From positions 8,126,765 through 8,190,764 of the forward strand of contig CALNVZ010002100.1 in the NCBI GenBank assembly GCA_940671915.1: 64,000 nucleotides of DNA, given 5' to 3'. Below the pieces are notes generated by a model. It was not told where the DNA came from and made no database searches. It saw nothing but the letters and a program-made list of their open reading frames with translations. Positions within the stretch are counted from its first letter, which is position 1, and every line of letters starts with the position of its first letter. Both the position numbers and the translations under genes were made by a program. This DNA is from Paracentrotus lividus. Taxonomy: Eukaryota > Echinodermata > Echinoidea > Camarodonta > Echinidae. Shown here in pieces: positions 24,727 through 37,800 of the stretch.

Positions 24727-26220
24727 TGTTGTATCGTCATTATTGTTACCATATATCGTTACCATCATAATTTTCCTTATTGCTCGCCATCATAAAGACA
24801 GACAGACATCACCGGAAGTTACAGATAATCGGACACCGAATGGAGAGGAGAGCGGAGGGCAGGGGTGGGCAAGGGAGGAGATGGGTGGACCCAGTGTTTT
24901 GACTCATTGTTCGTGTAAGCACCAGGGCTTTTATAGCAAAACAAGATTCGTGAGGAAAAAAAACAAACACAAACAACAAACGAACTATTTACTGAGTTCA
25001 ACAAATCCATTAAAACACTGGGTACTCTCTAAGTTGATCGGGAGATTAGGAAAACACGTCTTATTGTAGGATGGTGAAAAGAGGGGCCGTAAGGGAATAA
25101 AAGAGAAATGAGCAGGGAGATTATACCGAGCAATTATGGTCAAGACCTAATTACCATTTGTTAAACTGTGGTTTGTGACCAGGTTGTTATAAAATATCAA
25201 TAGTACAATAACATTTCTTGAACAAGTATAGTATGAGTAATATTCGTTCTTACTCTGTTAACAGGAATTAAAGATTTAAAAGCAGGATTATGAAAGCACA
25301 CATAAAAAACTGCGGTATTAAACCCAGTTGGTGCCGTCCCACATGGATACCGGGATGGTGCCAAACTAACATTATTAACACCAAGGTTTAGTTTAGCACC
25401 ATCGCGGCATCCATACAAGCAAACACCAGCCAAAACCAGTCAAACTCAGCACCACTGCTAATGCATTACAATACAAGATCAGAACTGTGATATACTTATT
25501 TATATGAACTTACTTTCTGAAGATAGTTAAAGAGCACTAGCAAGACGTGAACAAACCAGCAAAGTTGATTATGGTTGGAATTTTGTTTAGTAAATTACGA
25601 CTGCTGTTCTTTGTTCAGCTATGTTTTTTGTGTTGTTTTGTTTTGAAATAATGACAATAAAAACTTCAGATGTCGTAAAACTGATTCAAGAATAGGTAAT
25701 TATTCATCAACAGGATGAAATGTCAAAATTATTAGAGATTTTGGCTACATACTTCGTGCATTTGAAGTAAGAAAATTGTATAACTATAAGCATCAAATGT
25801 TGGTTTGTTTGCCTCCCAAAATATCATATTGTTCAGAGTACATCAAGGAAAAAAAAATCCAACATAAAAAATACCAAGTTTTCATGATAATATGGTTAGA
25901 TTGACCACAGAGACATAATGCTTTGAATAATTATGATTATGGAGAGATATTAACATTATAAATGCTCATGCAATCACTGATGTGTGTTATACATACAAAA
26001 AGATGTCAAAATTGATCTTTCGAAATAAAAAGCTATAAAGCTCTTTTTTACGTACGAGGCTTGTCCTGGTAAACAAGGGACTACCAAAGTCAGCTGTGCA
26101 TTGAACAAACAGTCAGAATGCTTTGAATTACGCACAGATATTAGCATATCAAATATTCAAATTGATCTTTCCAAAATATAATAGCAATCAAAGTTTATAT
26201 CTTTTGGTATTAGATTGGTC
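24727..26220. other. Intergenic DNA without a recognised gene
   Basis: AT-rich, with no splice-consistent coding segment seen on either strand. The last 200 bases contain short divergent relatives of the start of the tandem array that follows (words like ACTATCCTTAGTCAGCT). Confidence 0.4.
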
Positions 26221-26369
26221 CTGCTAAACAAAGACTATCCTTAGTCAGCTATACTTAACAATTAACATTTGGAACGTTCAAAAAGAAATATATATATTCA
26301 AATTAATCTTTCAAAATATAATAGCAATCAAAGTTTATATCTTATGGTATTAGATAGGTCCTGATAAAC

Positions 26370-26635
26370 AAAGGACTATCCTGAGTCAGCTGTACTTAAC
26401 AATTAACATTTGGAACGTTCAAAAAACATTATATATATATTTTTTTTAAAACAATTAACTCTTATTTATATAGTGGACTGGAGCTTCCAGATCAATTCAA
26501 GTTCACGAGAATATGTACATGACCGGGAGATGTCGATAAAGGCATCTCTGAATGTGTGGATTTGAATGGAATTTGAACATCACATTGCTCAATACACAAG
26601 GTTGTTTTTGACCTTTCCAAAGTAGAAGAACGTTT

Positions 26636-26667
<32 letters not shown>

Positions 26668-28890
26668 TTTTTTTGGTTTATTTTAGAAGATCATGCATGT
26701 AAACAAACAAACAAGCAGGAAGAATTAAATCATTGAGCCAATTGACCAGAGTAACAAAGTACGTGTCATTCTTGCTGGGAGTGATTCTTTTTTACTATTG
26801 AATAAAGTCATACAATGGACCTGAGTAGATGAGGCTCAATTTTCAATGATTTGTTGTTTTGTTTACACTTTGCATGTACATTAAGAAAGGAATGAAATAA
26901 TTCATTACACATGTATACATGGCATAGTAGAGAACTCAATGGGAAGTGCTTGTTTTCTAAATGGTTATCTGTCAGTCAAACAATATAGCAGGGAATGAAC
27001 TTTGAATTGATATGTTGGCATTAAAGGGTTTGTGGAGCTTTTTACAAAAAGTAAAAAGTAAGTCCAAATACACTGCATCTGAAGGTATGCTTTAATAGAT
27101 TTTTCAACAGCGAAGTCCGCTTTTAAAAGAAATTTATTACTGTTCAACCACGTTGGCATTAACTAACCAAATTTACTTGTCCTCGTACTATAAGTCAAGT
27201 ACGAAAAAATTGTCACAAAGGACTATCCTGAGTCAGCTGTACTTAACAATAACATTTGGAACGTTCAAACATTATATTATTTTTTTTAAACAATTAACTC
27301 TTATTTATATAGTGGACTGGAGCTTCAGATCAATCCAAGTTCACAAGAATATGTACACGACCGGGAGATGTCGATAAAGGCATCTCTGAATGTGTGGATT
27401 TGAATGGAATTTGACATCACATTGCACAATACACAAGGTTGTTTGACCTTCCAGTAGAAGAACGTTTTTTTGTTTTGTTTGTTTGTTTTGTTTTTGTTTG
27501 GTTATTTTTAGAAGATCATGCATGTAAACAAACAAGCAAACAAGCAGGAAGAATTAATCATTTGAGCCAATTGACCAGAGTAACAAAGTACGTGTCATTC
27601 TTGCTGGGATGATTCTTTTTACTATTGAATAAAGTCATACAATGGACCTGAGTAGATGAGGCTCAATTTTCAAGTATTGTTTGTTTGTTTACACTTTGCA
27701 TTGTACATTAAGAAAGGAATGAAATAATTCATTACACATGTATACATGGCATAGTAGAAGACTCAATGGAGTGCTTGTTTTCTTAATGGTTATCTGTCAG
27801 TCCAAACAATATAGCAGGGAAATGAACTTTGAATTGAATATGTTGGCATTAAACAGGGTTTGTGGAGCTATTACAAAAAGTAAAAGTAAAAGTCCAAATA
27901 CACTGCATCTGAAGGTATGCTTAATAGATTTTCAACAGCGAAGTCCGCTTTTAAAAGAAATTTAATTACTGTTCAACCACGTAGGCATTAACTAACCAAA
28001 ATTTACTTGTCCCTCGTACTATAAGTCAAGTACGAAAAAATTGTCAACAAAGGACTATCCTGAGTCAGCTGTACTTAACAATTAACATTTGAACGTTCAA
28101 ACATATATATAATATATTTTTTAAAAACAATTAACTCTCTATTTATATAGTGGACTGGAGCTTCCAGATCAATCCAAGTTCACAAGAATATGTACACGAC
28201 CGGGAGATGTCGATAAAGGCATCTCTGAATGTGTGGATTTGAATGGAATTTGAACATCACATTGCACAATACACAAGGTGTTTGACCCTTCCAAAGTAGA
28301 AGAAACGTTTTTTGTTTTGTTTTGTTTGTTTTGTTTTTGTTTGGTTATTTTTTAGAAGATCATGCATGTAAACAAACAAGCAAACAAGCAGGAAAGATTA
28401 AATCATTGAGCAATTGACCAGAGATACAAAGTACGTGTCATTTTGCTGGGAGTGATTCTTTTTACTATTGAATAAAGTATACAATGGACCTGAGTAGATG
28501 AGGCTCAATTTTCAATGATTTGTTTTGTTTGTTTACACTTTGCATTGTACAATAAGAAGGAATGAAATAATTCATTACACATATATACATGGCATAGTAG
28601 AAACTCGATGGGAAGTGCTTGTTTTCTAAATGGTTATCTGTCAGTCCAAACAATATAGCAGGGAATGAACTTTGAATTGAATATGTTGGCATTAAACAAG
28701 GGTTTGTGGAGCTATTACAAAAAAGTAAAGTAAAAATCCAAATACACTGCATCTGAAGGTATGCTTTAATAGATTTTCAACAGCGAAGCCCGCTTTTAAA
28801 AGAAATTTATTACTGTTCAACCACGTTAGGCATTAACTAACCAAATTTACTTGTCCCTCGTACTTTAAGTCAAGTACGAAAAAATTGTCA
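26370..28890. repeat. Three tandem copies of an 840-bp unit
   Basis: Units at about 26370-27216, 27217-28048 and 28049-28890. Each starts AAGGACTATCCTGAGTCAGC, passes GGACTGGAGCTTC, a TTTTG-rich run and CCTGAGTAGATGAGGCTCAA, and ends AAGTACGAAAAAATTGTCA. The copies differ mostly by single-base indels, many in homopolymers. No coding frame is conserved among them. Shorter diverged relatives precede the array at 26060-26345. Confidence 0.9.
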
Positions 28891-29702
28891 AGATTGAAGA
28901 ATAACAACAACAAACGAAACTTCAATGAACTTGCAATGAAAAGTTGTGATGCATAGGCGAGTGAAGAATATGATTGCCACTCCATATTGGGGGACAGATT
29001 GATTCATATAAATAACATTTGAAATTGTGGTAGTCATAAGGTTGGAGACTACGAAACATCGTTTTTAAATTACATGTAAATTAATTTTGATTTCAATTGG
29101 TCGATTTGTTCATTTTAAGCGAAAGGGACGATCATTTTAAGATGACTTACATATAGATGAGTCCGTCATTGTTGCTGTGACATAACTTTCAATTACTTGT
29201 GTCTTTCCAGTTAGTCCATGGCGTTTGCTGTGGGTTTCCGTCCGTTGCTGTGGGTTTCCGTTCTCAATCCCTAGGTATATACTTGAAGGTACTACTAATC
29301 TTCAACAAAAACACACAACAAATGGTTGAAATAACTCAATTCATAATTAATTTATCATCATTTATTCGTCCGTAACACATTTGACCAGAAAAAAAAAAAA
29401 AATTTCTTCAAATTTAGACTTTGTTCACATATAACTCTGAATTTAAAAAGTAGATCTTAACTTGTATGGTCTTATCCTTTTAAACATGTAATGTAATAAA
29501 CATTGTAAGGACATATTTTAACGTTAATACAACTTCGAATTTTCTGGCAAGGTCAAGTTTTAAAAATGTATGTCATGTAAAACACGGGACAATTATTCCC
29601 TGTAATATTTTTCATTAAACAATTTTGGTGTAGCCATGGCGTAGAAACATCTCTCTGATAAAACAAAAGAAACATAATACAAAACACAAATGTTAAAAAA
29701 AC

Positions 29703-29734
<32 letters not shown>

Positions 29735-30085
29735 AAAAAAAAAAAAACTTTCATTTTGTTTCATTTCTAAAGGTGGGAGGGTGAGTAATAAAAATGCATG
29801 ATTTTACATCAGATAATTTTTGTGAGACTATTTCTGATACCTGAATATTTTAAGTATAAAAATGTAGAAAGCTATGTGCTAGGTTCGTGATAATTTCACC
29901 AGAGTTAGCCAGTAAAATATAGAAACAGAAAATACATACTTTTTTGTTTGAGTGACCCCCCGGGTTTCAACCATTAAAAAAAAAGAGATTTGTCATACAT
30001 TAAAAAAAAAGAGATTTGAGTATGACAAATCTTTTTTTTTTTTTAATGGTTGAAACCCGGGGGGGGGGGTCACTCAAACAAAAAA
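28891..30085. other. Intergenic DNA; inverted repeat at its right end
   Basis: No gene recognised. Contains a near duplicate of TTGCTGTGGGTTTCCGT at 29220-29262, an A/C-rich run near 29700, and an inverted repeat at about 29940-30088 whose arms carry TTTTTTGTTTGAGTGACCCC and its complement. Confidence 0.5.
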
Positions 30086-30389
30086 GTGCTACCCATGCGT
30101 GTCCCCGCACCCTGAACTTGAATGGACTCTAAACGTCTCATTGCATGAAGTCACTTTTGCACCCTTTTCGACGTCAGACTGGAAAAACATACCCTAAATG
30201 GCATAAAAACTGTGAAATTTTGACCCCAAAACAGCAATTTCCTCTTAAAACACCCCTATTTTTATGAAAATGGAGATTGAAATAAAAAAACACCCCTATA
30301 TATATTTTAAGAAAAGCGTCGACGCCGCCGAAAGGCTGAAAACAGACCCTTTTCGACGCTTTTTGGGGACACGCATGCGTAGCACATCA
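30086..30389. mobile_element. About 300-bp MITE with GTGCTACSCATGCGTGTCCCC ends
   Basis: Left end GTGCTACCCATGCGTGTCCC and right end GGGACACGCATGCGTAGCAC are inverted repeats. CCCTTTTCGACG occurs inside both arms. It is followed by a C-run then a G-run at about 30403-30445 and lies 0.5 kb upstream of the ATP6AP1 start codon. Confidence 0.65.
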
Positions 30390-30402
30390 TGTGGTGAGAG
30401 AC

Positions 30403-30447
30403 CCCCCCCCCCGGGGGGGGGGGGGGGGGGGGGGGGGAGGGGGGGTT
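30403..30447. repeat. C-run followed by a long G-run
   Basis: About a dozen C and then roughly 30 G with one A. It can fold back or form G-quadruplexes. Run length is likely uncertain in the assembly. Confidence 0.85.
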
Positions 30448-30779
30448 GAAAATTGTATTTTAATGCATTTTATTATGAATATTTTTTCATGAATATTAAT
30501 GAGCCTTGTGACGTCATATGACCTTGAAATGACTTTTTGACCTCATTTGCATTAAGTTTATTTCGTACCCTTTATGGTGATATATGATACATTATGTATA
30601 CCTTTTACAAAACCCACTGACACACTTGACACAAAAATGGTCAAAAAGTCGAGAAATAGCGTGGATATATATCGGTAACATGTCACGTGCACGATAGGTC
30701 AATGGTCAGGTGATCTAAACGTACGACATTTGTCCGCAGCATTTTCAATATGCCTAGTACATAATACAGTACAACCAGC

Positions 30780-30906
30780 CTATATACCGCGCGCGCGTAC
30801 GTACGTACGTATTGAGAATTTCTGATGAACTCAAAACAGAGAGAGAGACAAACACTGATATTATTTTACCGCTGACGCTTTAATTTTACGTCAAAAATTG
30901 CTAGAA
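30780..30906 (+). promoter_or_regulatory. Presumed ATP6AP1 promoter and 5' UTR
   Basis: Immediately upstream of the ATG lies a TATATA-like word, then an alternating GC/CG and repeated ACGT stretch. Position is the main argument; no transcription start can be fixed from sequence alone. Confidence 0.25.
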
Positions 30907-33900
30907 ATGGAGAAGATAATACTATTATGTCTGCTCTCCGGAGTGATCATGATTTCAGGTACCAGTGGATCAACTGTTCCTGTGGTGGCTTGGTCAAATA
31001 CGAGGTTGGTATTCATGATCATGTTGATAATTGATTGAATGACCTGGCTCAGTCAGTGGGTGTGTCCTGTATGTAATCTGTATTGAGAAGTGAGTGAGTG
31101 TGCTTCATCATGGAACTGGCTCTTTTTGACTTTTTTTGTGTGTTACTGTTAGTGTTAACAAAATTGAAACTATCTAGTTGAAGCATTATGGTAAGGGTGC
31201 CTTTAAAGTCTGTCATGTCTGTGCACCCATGTAGTGCAATCAACTTTCAGTTTCATTTTTAATCTAAGTTAACCTCTTCCAATGGAAGTTCCATTTTTAT
31301 TAAACAAAAAACAGAATGAATTGAATTGATGAACAATTATTAGACTCTAGAGCCATTTAGAAATCTAAATAAATCCGCGCGCATGCTGTAACACAACAAA
31401 AAGTCTGCCAGCTTGTACACACAGAGGAATAAGGGCGCTCTGATTGGCTATTGCATGAAACTCCTCGGCGCTAGTGCAGTTAAGCATCCGGCCGCGAGGA
31501 CTGCTGCTACGTGAAGGGATAGGGTTGACGGCGACCCCCACGCACTAGGGTTAGGGTAGGGTGGTGGGGTAGGGTGGTGTGCAGTGGATACCAAACTGCA
31601 CTAGCGCCAACTCCTCCTGGTTGCGATGACTGAAGTGTGTTGACCGTAACTAAACAACTCGATCCAGCTGTTTTCCGAAGGAACGCTTTATTACGTGCGC
31701 TGTCAATCATACCAATGTGGCGACCAAAGTTGCAATCAAAACAGCAAAATTTCCTTTAAAAAAATACATTGCCCCCACCATATGCCTTTTGAAACTTAAG
31801 ACTAAATCATGCCATACATGTATGACTTATTAAAGACACAGAAAATGAACTTCAACTAATCGAATTGTGCAACTCTCAAATTTGGAAATAAAATGAAATG
31901 AAAATAAGAACTTTGCCCATCATTTTTTAGCGTGAGTATCACGGGCTTCTGAAGACCATGAATGCAGCATACACAGATGAAGATGTTTGTATGCAAATAG
32001 TTTTTGTGCATTTATAATTTTATAATAATAATAGTTACATTTATATAGCGCTTAATGCATGTATCCACCTTGGGGTTTCTAAGCGCTTTAAATGATGTTA
32101 TAATTATTACCCGGCTTAGCTTAGCTAGGCTACCCTGTAAATTGCTCACAGAATTCAAGGAATTGCTTCCCACCAGTACCTATTCACCTCACCTGGAACA
32201 AGTGCAGAACATCATGGATGAATTTCTTTCTAGGAAATCAACGCCGTGTTTGGGATTCGAACCTGCGACCCACTGATATACAGGCGAACGTCGGAACCAC
32301 TACACCACGACGCTTCCATAAGTGTCGGAGAGAATTTCATTGTGTTTATGTGTGCCTAAATAATACATGGCCATGCGTTTTAAATTTGGCCGGTAAATAG
32401 GTGGATCTGTGACATCTGCGCGACACTTTTGGGTACATTCCTTTCATTTTCTCTGCTGATATACCAGCTATAATGTCGTATTTGGTGTCAAAATAAAGCT
32501 TATGATGAGAGCAATACAGTCATATCAAACAGTTAAAAAAAATAATGTTGGTTTTCTTCTTAATTAGTAGTTAATTAGCAACATGTGTGGGGTGGAAGAC
32601 GATCAGGAGGTGGTCGATCAGGAGGTGCAAATTCTACTGGAAGCACATTGATGGACTGCAGTCACCATAGATCATACTATTATGGATTTTTATAAATAAT
32701 TCATCATGATAATACTTAGTTTAGATTAACTTCAACTAAAATTTTGTGTAATTAAGCTTAATTATTAATTAGTTTTTACTAATTAAGCATGATCACCCGA
32801 GCAAACAGTGTCTTCTTCTTAGGGATGTGTAATAACTACTTCAGTTAAGGTTACTTTCGAGACTTAAGAGATTGTTTGAATATAAAATATTCGGAAAAGA
32901 AAAACATTCAGTTATCATAATTCTTTAGTAAAACAGTATAACCAATTAACAAATAAACAATTAGTTATTGTGATTTAAGCATGCAGACAATGGGTGATAA
33001 TTATGGCAAATTTGAAAAGAGAAATTACAACCTGGCAGATTTCCACCTTGGTAGTGACTTATAAATTTGAAAATTAAATTTGATTGCATAATTGTTGCCA
33101 AAAAAGTTAAGTGTACTTTACTGTTATTGTTTTGTTTTATTACATAACACCAGATATGATCATTTTGATTGTGATTAGTTTCACAACACATACTAGTCTG
33201 GTGCCAGAGAATGCATTTTTGATGTTTTAAATTTATCTTTTAAGAATCAATTTGTTTAGAGTTAGTTTTTCTTTCTATTTCCTGGATAATTTTGAGTGTT
33301 TTAAGAATTCATTTTGGCAAATAATACAATTCTCACATAATATCTAAAAATATTCTATTGTGAAAATTATGAAAAAAAAAAGGCTTGCGCAAAATTATTT
33401 TAATAACCTTAGACCCTGGAATGTTATTTATGTCTGAAAAGCTCTGAATGAGAGGAATTCAAAAATGGCACTTTCAAAGGTGTGGGGTATTACAATACTA
33501 CTTTTTTCCTGTTTCAAAGTTTGGTAGTTGTTGCCATGGTCTTTAGGTATATTTGGGTCAATAACTTCTAATGCCCATACCCAATGTTATTTATAAGCAC
33601 TTTTCTGAAATCCTCAATTAATTTCCTTTCAGAAAATGTATCACTTTATGTATAATGGGTGTAGTATTTAAAGTTACAGAGATTCAAATAAAAAAGACAC
33701 AATATTCATGTTACAAAATCATGTCACACGAAACTGGCCCAATTCAAAACGCATGGCCACATGCAAAAAATTGCAATTCCTTTCCTGCCAAATCTGGTTT
33801 TTAAGGTAGTTAATTGACCTAGGTAGACTACTTATGAGGTTTGAGAAAAAAAATAGATTCCTTTTTATAAAGGCACATATTATTTTCATTTCATTGATCA

Positions 33901-34771
33901 AGTTAATGGACTACCATGGTTGCATTGCAACCTTTTTATCGCTTTAAATTTCATGTTCACTTTGTCATGGAGGAAGTTTTGAACGAGTAATTTGTGTCGT
34001 ATCAGGAACATCTATGGGAAGTGATGATGAAGAACAACAGGAAGCAAAACCAATAGCTAGGTTTGGAAACTGGTCACTGACTATATTCATGAATGGAGCT
34101 ACATTGTATGTGTGTCCATAATATGAAAGTACATGTGATCTGTTAAATTTTTAAAATGATCTGCTTTTTCCCCATGTCTGTTTTGTTGAAGATATTTTAA
34201 ATGTAAAAATAAAGTTTTTAGTTGACATAAAACATATGATGGTAATACAATTATCAGGATTGCTGTGTGTGATCTTAAACATTTTTCCAAATTTCTGTTT
34301 TGGTCACGGGCAATATGTACATGCATGCCCCAAAGATTGTACAGTTCAGGTTCTGCAGAAATATACACACAAGTATACAACTCTTGAATTTAAATTCATA
34401 TACCAGCAAACACATATCATTATTTTTGTAAATGCAATTACCACTATATAAGTTTGTAAAGCTTTTTCTTTTTATCTTGCTTCACTTTACTCAGGAACCT
34501 GTTTGCAACTCGCCAGATTTCTGCTGGTGAAGAAGTCACACGAGAATCTCTCAAAAACGACTTTGTGGATCAAGTTATAAGAGCAGACCAGCAACCTCAG
34601 ACAATTGCTGTAGTTCTGATGAACAAGGTATTTTTGACACCATCATTTCCAGTAGAAAAAAAAAACTAACTTCCTTGTTCCAGATTCAAAAGATTCACTT
34701 TTTATTTAGTTATTTATTTATTTTTATTCATTTATTTTTTAATTTGTTTATATATTTATTTATTTATTTAT

Positions 34772-34830
<59 letters not shown>

Positions 34831-37800
34831 GGGGGGGGGAGTTAATTTTACTTCATTTTGGAAAGGAAAAAAAAAGTAATTTGAAACTCAAATAAAAAAT
34901 CTCATTGCACATTAATCACATGGACTTAATATCCAGCAATATTTGAAGTACATACCGGTACTCTATTTCTAGAGATTAAAAAGAACAAGTAGCTAAATAA
35001 AAAAAAATTCTTAATGTATTGTAAAAATACGGTCAATTACTATTTTCTCCTTGATTTCTTGATATTTGCATTTGTCACCTGCAGATGAAGCTTGGTGATC
35101 TCACCAGGTATGGCAATGCTTATGGCTCAGACAACCAAGGAGGAATCATTCCTAATATCAAGGTAAATAACATTGATTTCAAGTGCTCTACATCCTATCC
35201 CCTGAGTATTTCATATATGTATTGCACCCTTTCCTTGCAATGACAAAGCTCTTCACAATTTGCTCTATCTGGTTGACTACTTATACATGTTTTGAAACAT
35301 TCCAAATGATCTATTTGGTTAGAGTAACAAAAAAAAAATATATATATACAGAGTATACATTTACAAGTTCTGTAACAAAATAAGTGGGCCTTTTTGAGCT
35401 GTTAGAACTAGACCCATAACAGTCTTCAGGAAGGAGAATTCTTTACAGCTTTTCCGCAACCAATGGGAAAGAAATATTGCAGCACTTTGTTGGAGAGGTG
35501 AACAGAAGACAACGCGTGTGTAAGGCGAATGTGATCAAGGTGAAATGGCGATCATTGATGTACCCTGAAGTTGTGCGGAAAATAATCTCAGTAGTTGCTC
35601 AAGTACTCTTTGGTCAGCAATATTAAAAGAACATTAGACTGACCATGTACATATAGATGAGACATGTACTATAACTTGCTTTCAGTCTTGTATACATGTA
35701 GTACAGTATTTTTTTTTCTCCTTTTATATACTTTTGAAGTATAATATACATGACAAAAATGACTGTCTCATCACTTACATGCACAAGTAATGCATTTACT
35801 ATAAAATATGATTTTTGAATTTAGAAATAATGAAGTAAAGAAGTAAAAAGGATTTAATAATCTAAAATAATGTGATTGTGTAGTCATGTCTGTTCCAAAT
35901 ATATTTGTAAGAACCAAAATGCAATCAAATTTCAATTGCTTTTTTTTTTCTAGAACTCTATGGAAAGTTCTGCCTCAAGCCTGGTTCTTCCTCAGACTGA
36001 CACATCTGACCTTGTAGATGACCTCATGTCAAAGATCACAGAAGGGGAAATTCTAGAATTGAGCAACCCTATTGATGTGAAGTCTATGGTCTTGGATTCT
36101 AGGAAGACAAACCTTGTTATCATCAGAGTTGAACCCAGGTTAGATCACATTTACTAGTACAATCCTATGGATATTACAAACACAGTATATCATAAATCAA
36201 TGAAGCACTGATAATTTATTAACATCATCGGCCCTAAGGAGTCCCTCCCACCAGGATTCCATGAACCCTGGCCTTTCTGGCTCTGTCTGAATCGCCTGCG
36301 GGCTTGAGTCGGCCGTTGCAAGGTATTGATAGCCAAATGGGGCATCGACACTGAAGGAAGGCCAGTATGCGAATGCGGAGATGAGGAGACCGTGGGTCAC
36401 CTTCTACAATGCTCTCTTCTCCCCTACCCCTGCTCCCAAGCTGATCTTACTACTCTTTCGCCTAATGGGATTGCCTGCATTCAGTTCTTAATGGGTAGAG
36501 TCTAATTCAGAGTTGGATTCCCCGAATAATCAATATATACAATGCATACCATGATCTTTAAATGTAATCAAGTTTAATTACAAATCAAACAGTAGGATAG
36601 GACAAAGGACTCAAGAAAAAGAAGAAGAAGATTTAGGAACTGTGATGAGTGGGTGGTAGGAGGAAAGGAGGAAGGGGGGGGGGGTGTTAGGGTTATCTTG
36701 CCAGTTAATATTTATTTTGCTCTACATATTTGTATAAAATTACTTACAGGGTTTAAGAACAGCTCAACGTATTAAAATCTGAACATTTCTCTGTTTGTTG
36801 ACAAGACATTCTTTCTGTATTGTTGGTCACTTACATGCAGTGGTGGATTCAGGCGGGGGCACAAATGGCTAGCGTCCGCTTTTCTTTTGAGAGTCGCACA
36901 TTAAATATAGATGTAAATATAACTACAGTTGCATGCAGATTTATTCAACCCCCATAGTATGAGTGCAGGTATTCATACTCAAAATTTCAGTTTGGTTCTC
37001 TATTAAGTGAAAATTGTGTTTGTAACATCAACCAAATTATATATCAAATTCAAGACAAGACAATAGCCTCTAATTTAATCAACTTTAGAAATCGTGTTCA
37101 TTCAGGCATCAACTGATATGGTCATTGAGCAAATTATGTCATTTTCATACCTTGTAATGCTTCGATGGTCATGACGTGGTCATTCTAATTTTTGATAGCT
37201 AAAATTATATTCTTTCATCTGATGTACAATTTTTGATACCTCAGTCGGTTTTGTTCATTTTCAGAGGAATTGAAATTGAGATTTTGATTCTTGTGTACAA
37301 ACCCTGTACAGAGTCGATGGAAGAAATTTTCACTAGAAGTCTATTCGTCAAAAAATGTTTCTAAAATTAGTAATAGTTTTCTAATACCAATCAAAATACT
37401 TTGAGTCATATATCAAATTAGAGCATATTATGTACTTAATTGAAAACCTGAATTACCGGGCCAAAACCATTAATGTATTGCAAGTTATGCCTCAGTGGTC
37501 ACAGTAAGATATGAAAATGGCATTAATTTGTTCTATTGACCATATCTGTCCATGCATGAGTGAACATGCTTGCTACTATTGATCAAATAAAAGGCTATTG
37601 TCTTACCTTTAATTTGATATATAGTATGTTTGATATATGTTTCATTCCATTAAGAAACAAAGCAAATTCTTATAAGAATATGTGTACTCATTATATCATG
37701 GGGGTTGAATAATTCTGCATGCAACTGTATACTCTAAGATAATTACAATCTATGCTCTCTCTTTTTTTCAATTTTTTTTTCTGTAAGAGCCCCTCTATGT

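Noticed and set aside
24186-24770. Long poly-Asn, poly-Ile and poly-Tyr/Leu reading frames on both strands
   Set aside because: Translation of an ATT microsatellite.
30264-30449. 61-aa frame ending in poly-Pro/poly-Gly
   Set aside because: Runs through the MITE at 30086-30389 into the C/G homopolymer.
34000-34075. Exon-like segment GTSMGSDDEEQQEAKPIA in ATP6AP1 intron 1
   Set aside because: Preceded by AG and followed by GT, but the phase from exon 1 gives a stop within a few codons, and exon 1 joins 34495 directly with conserved sequence.
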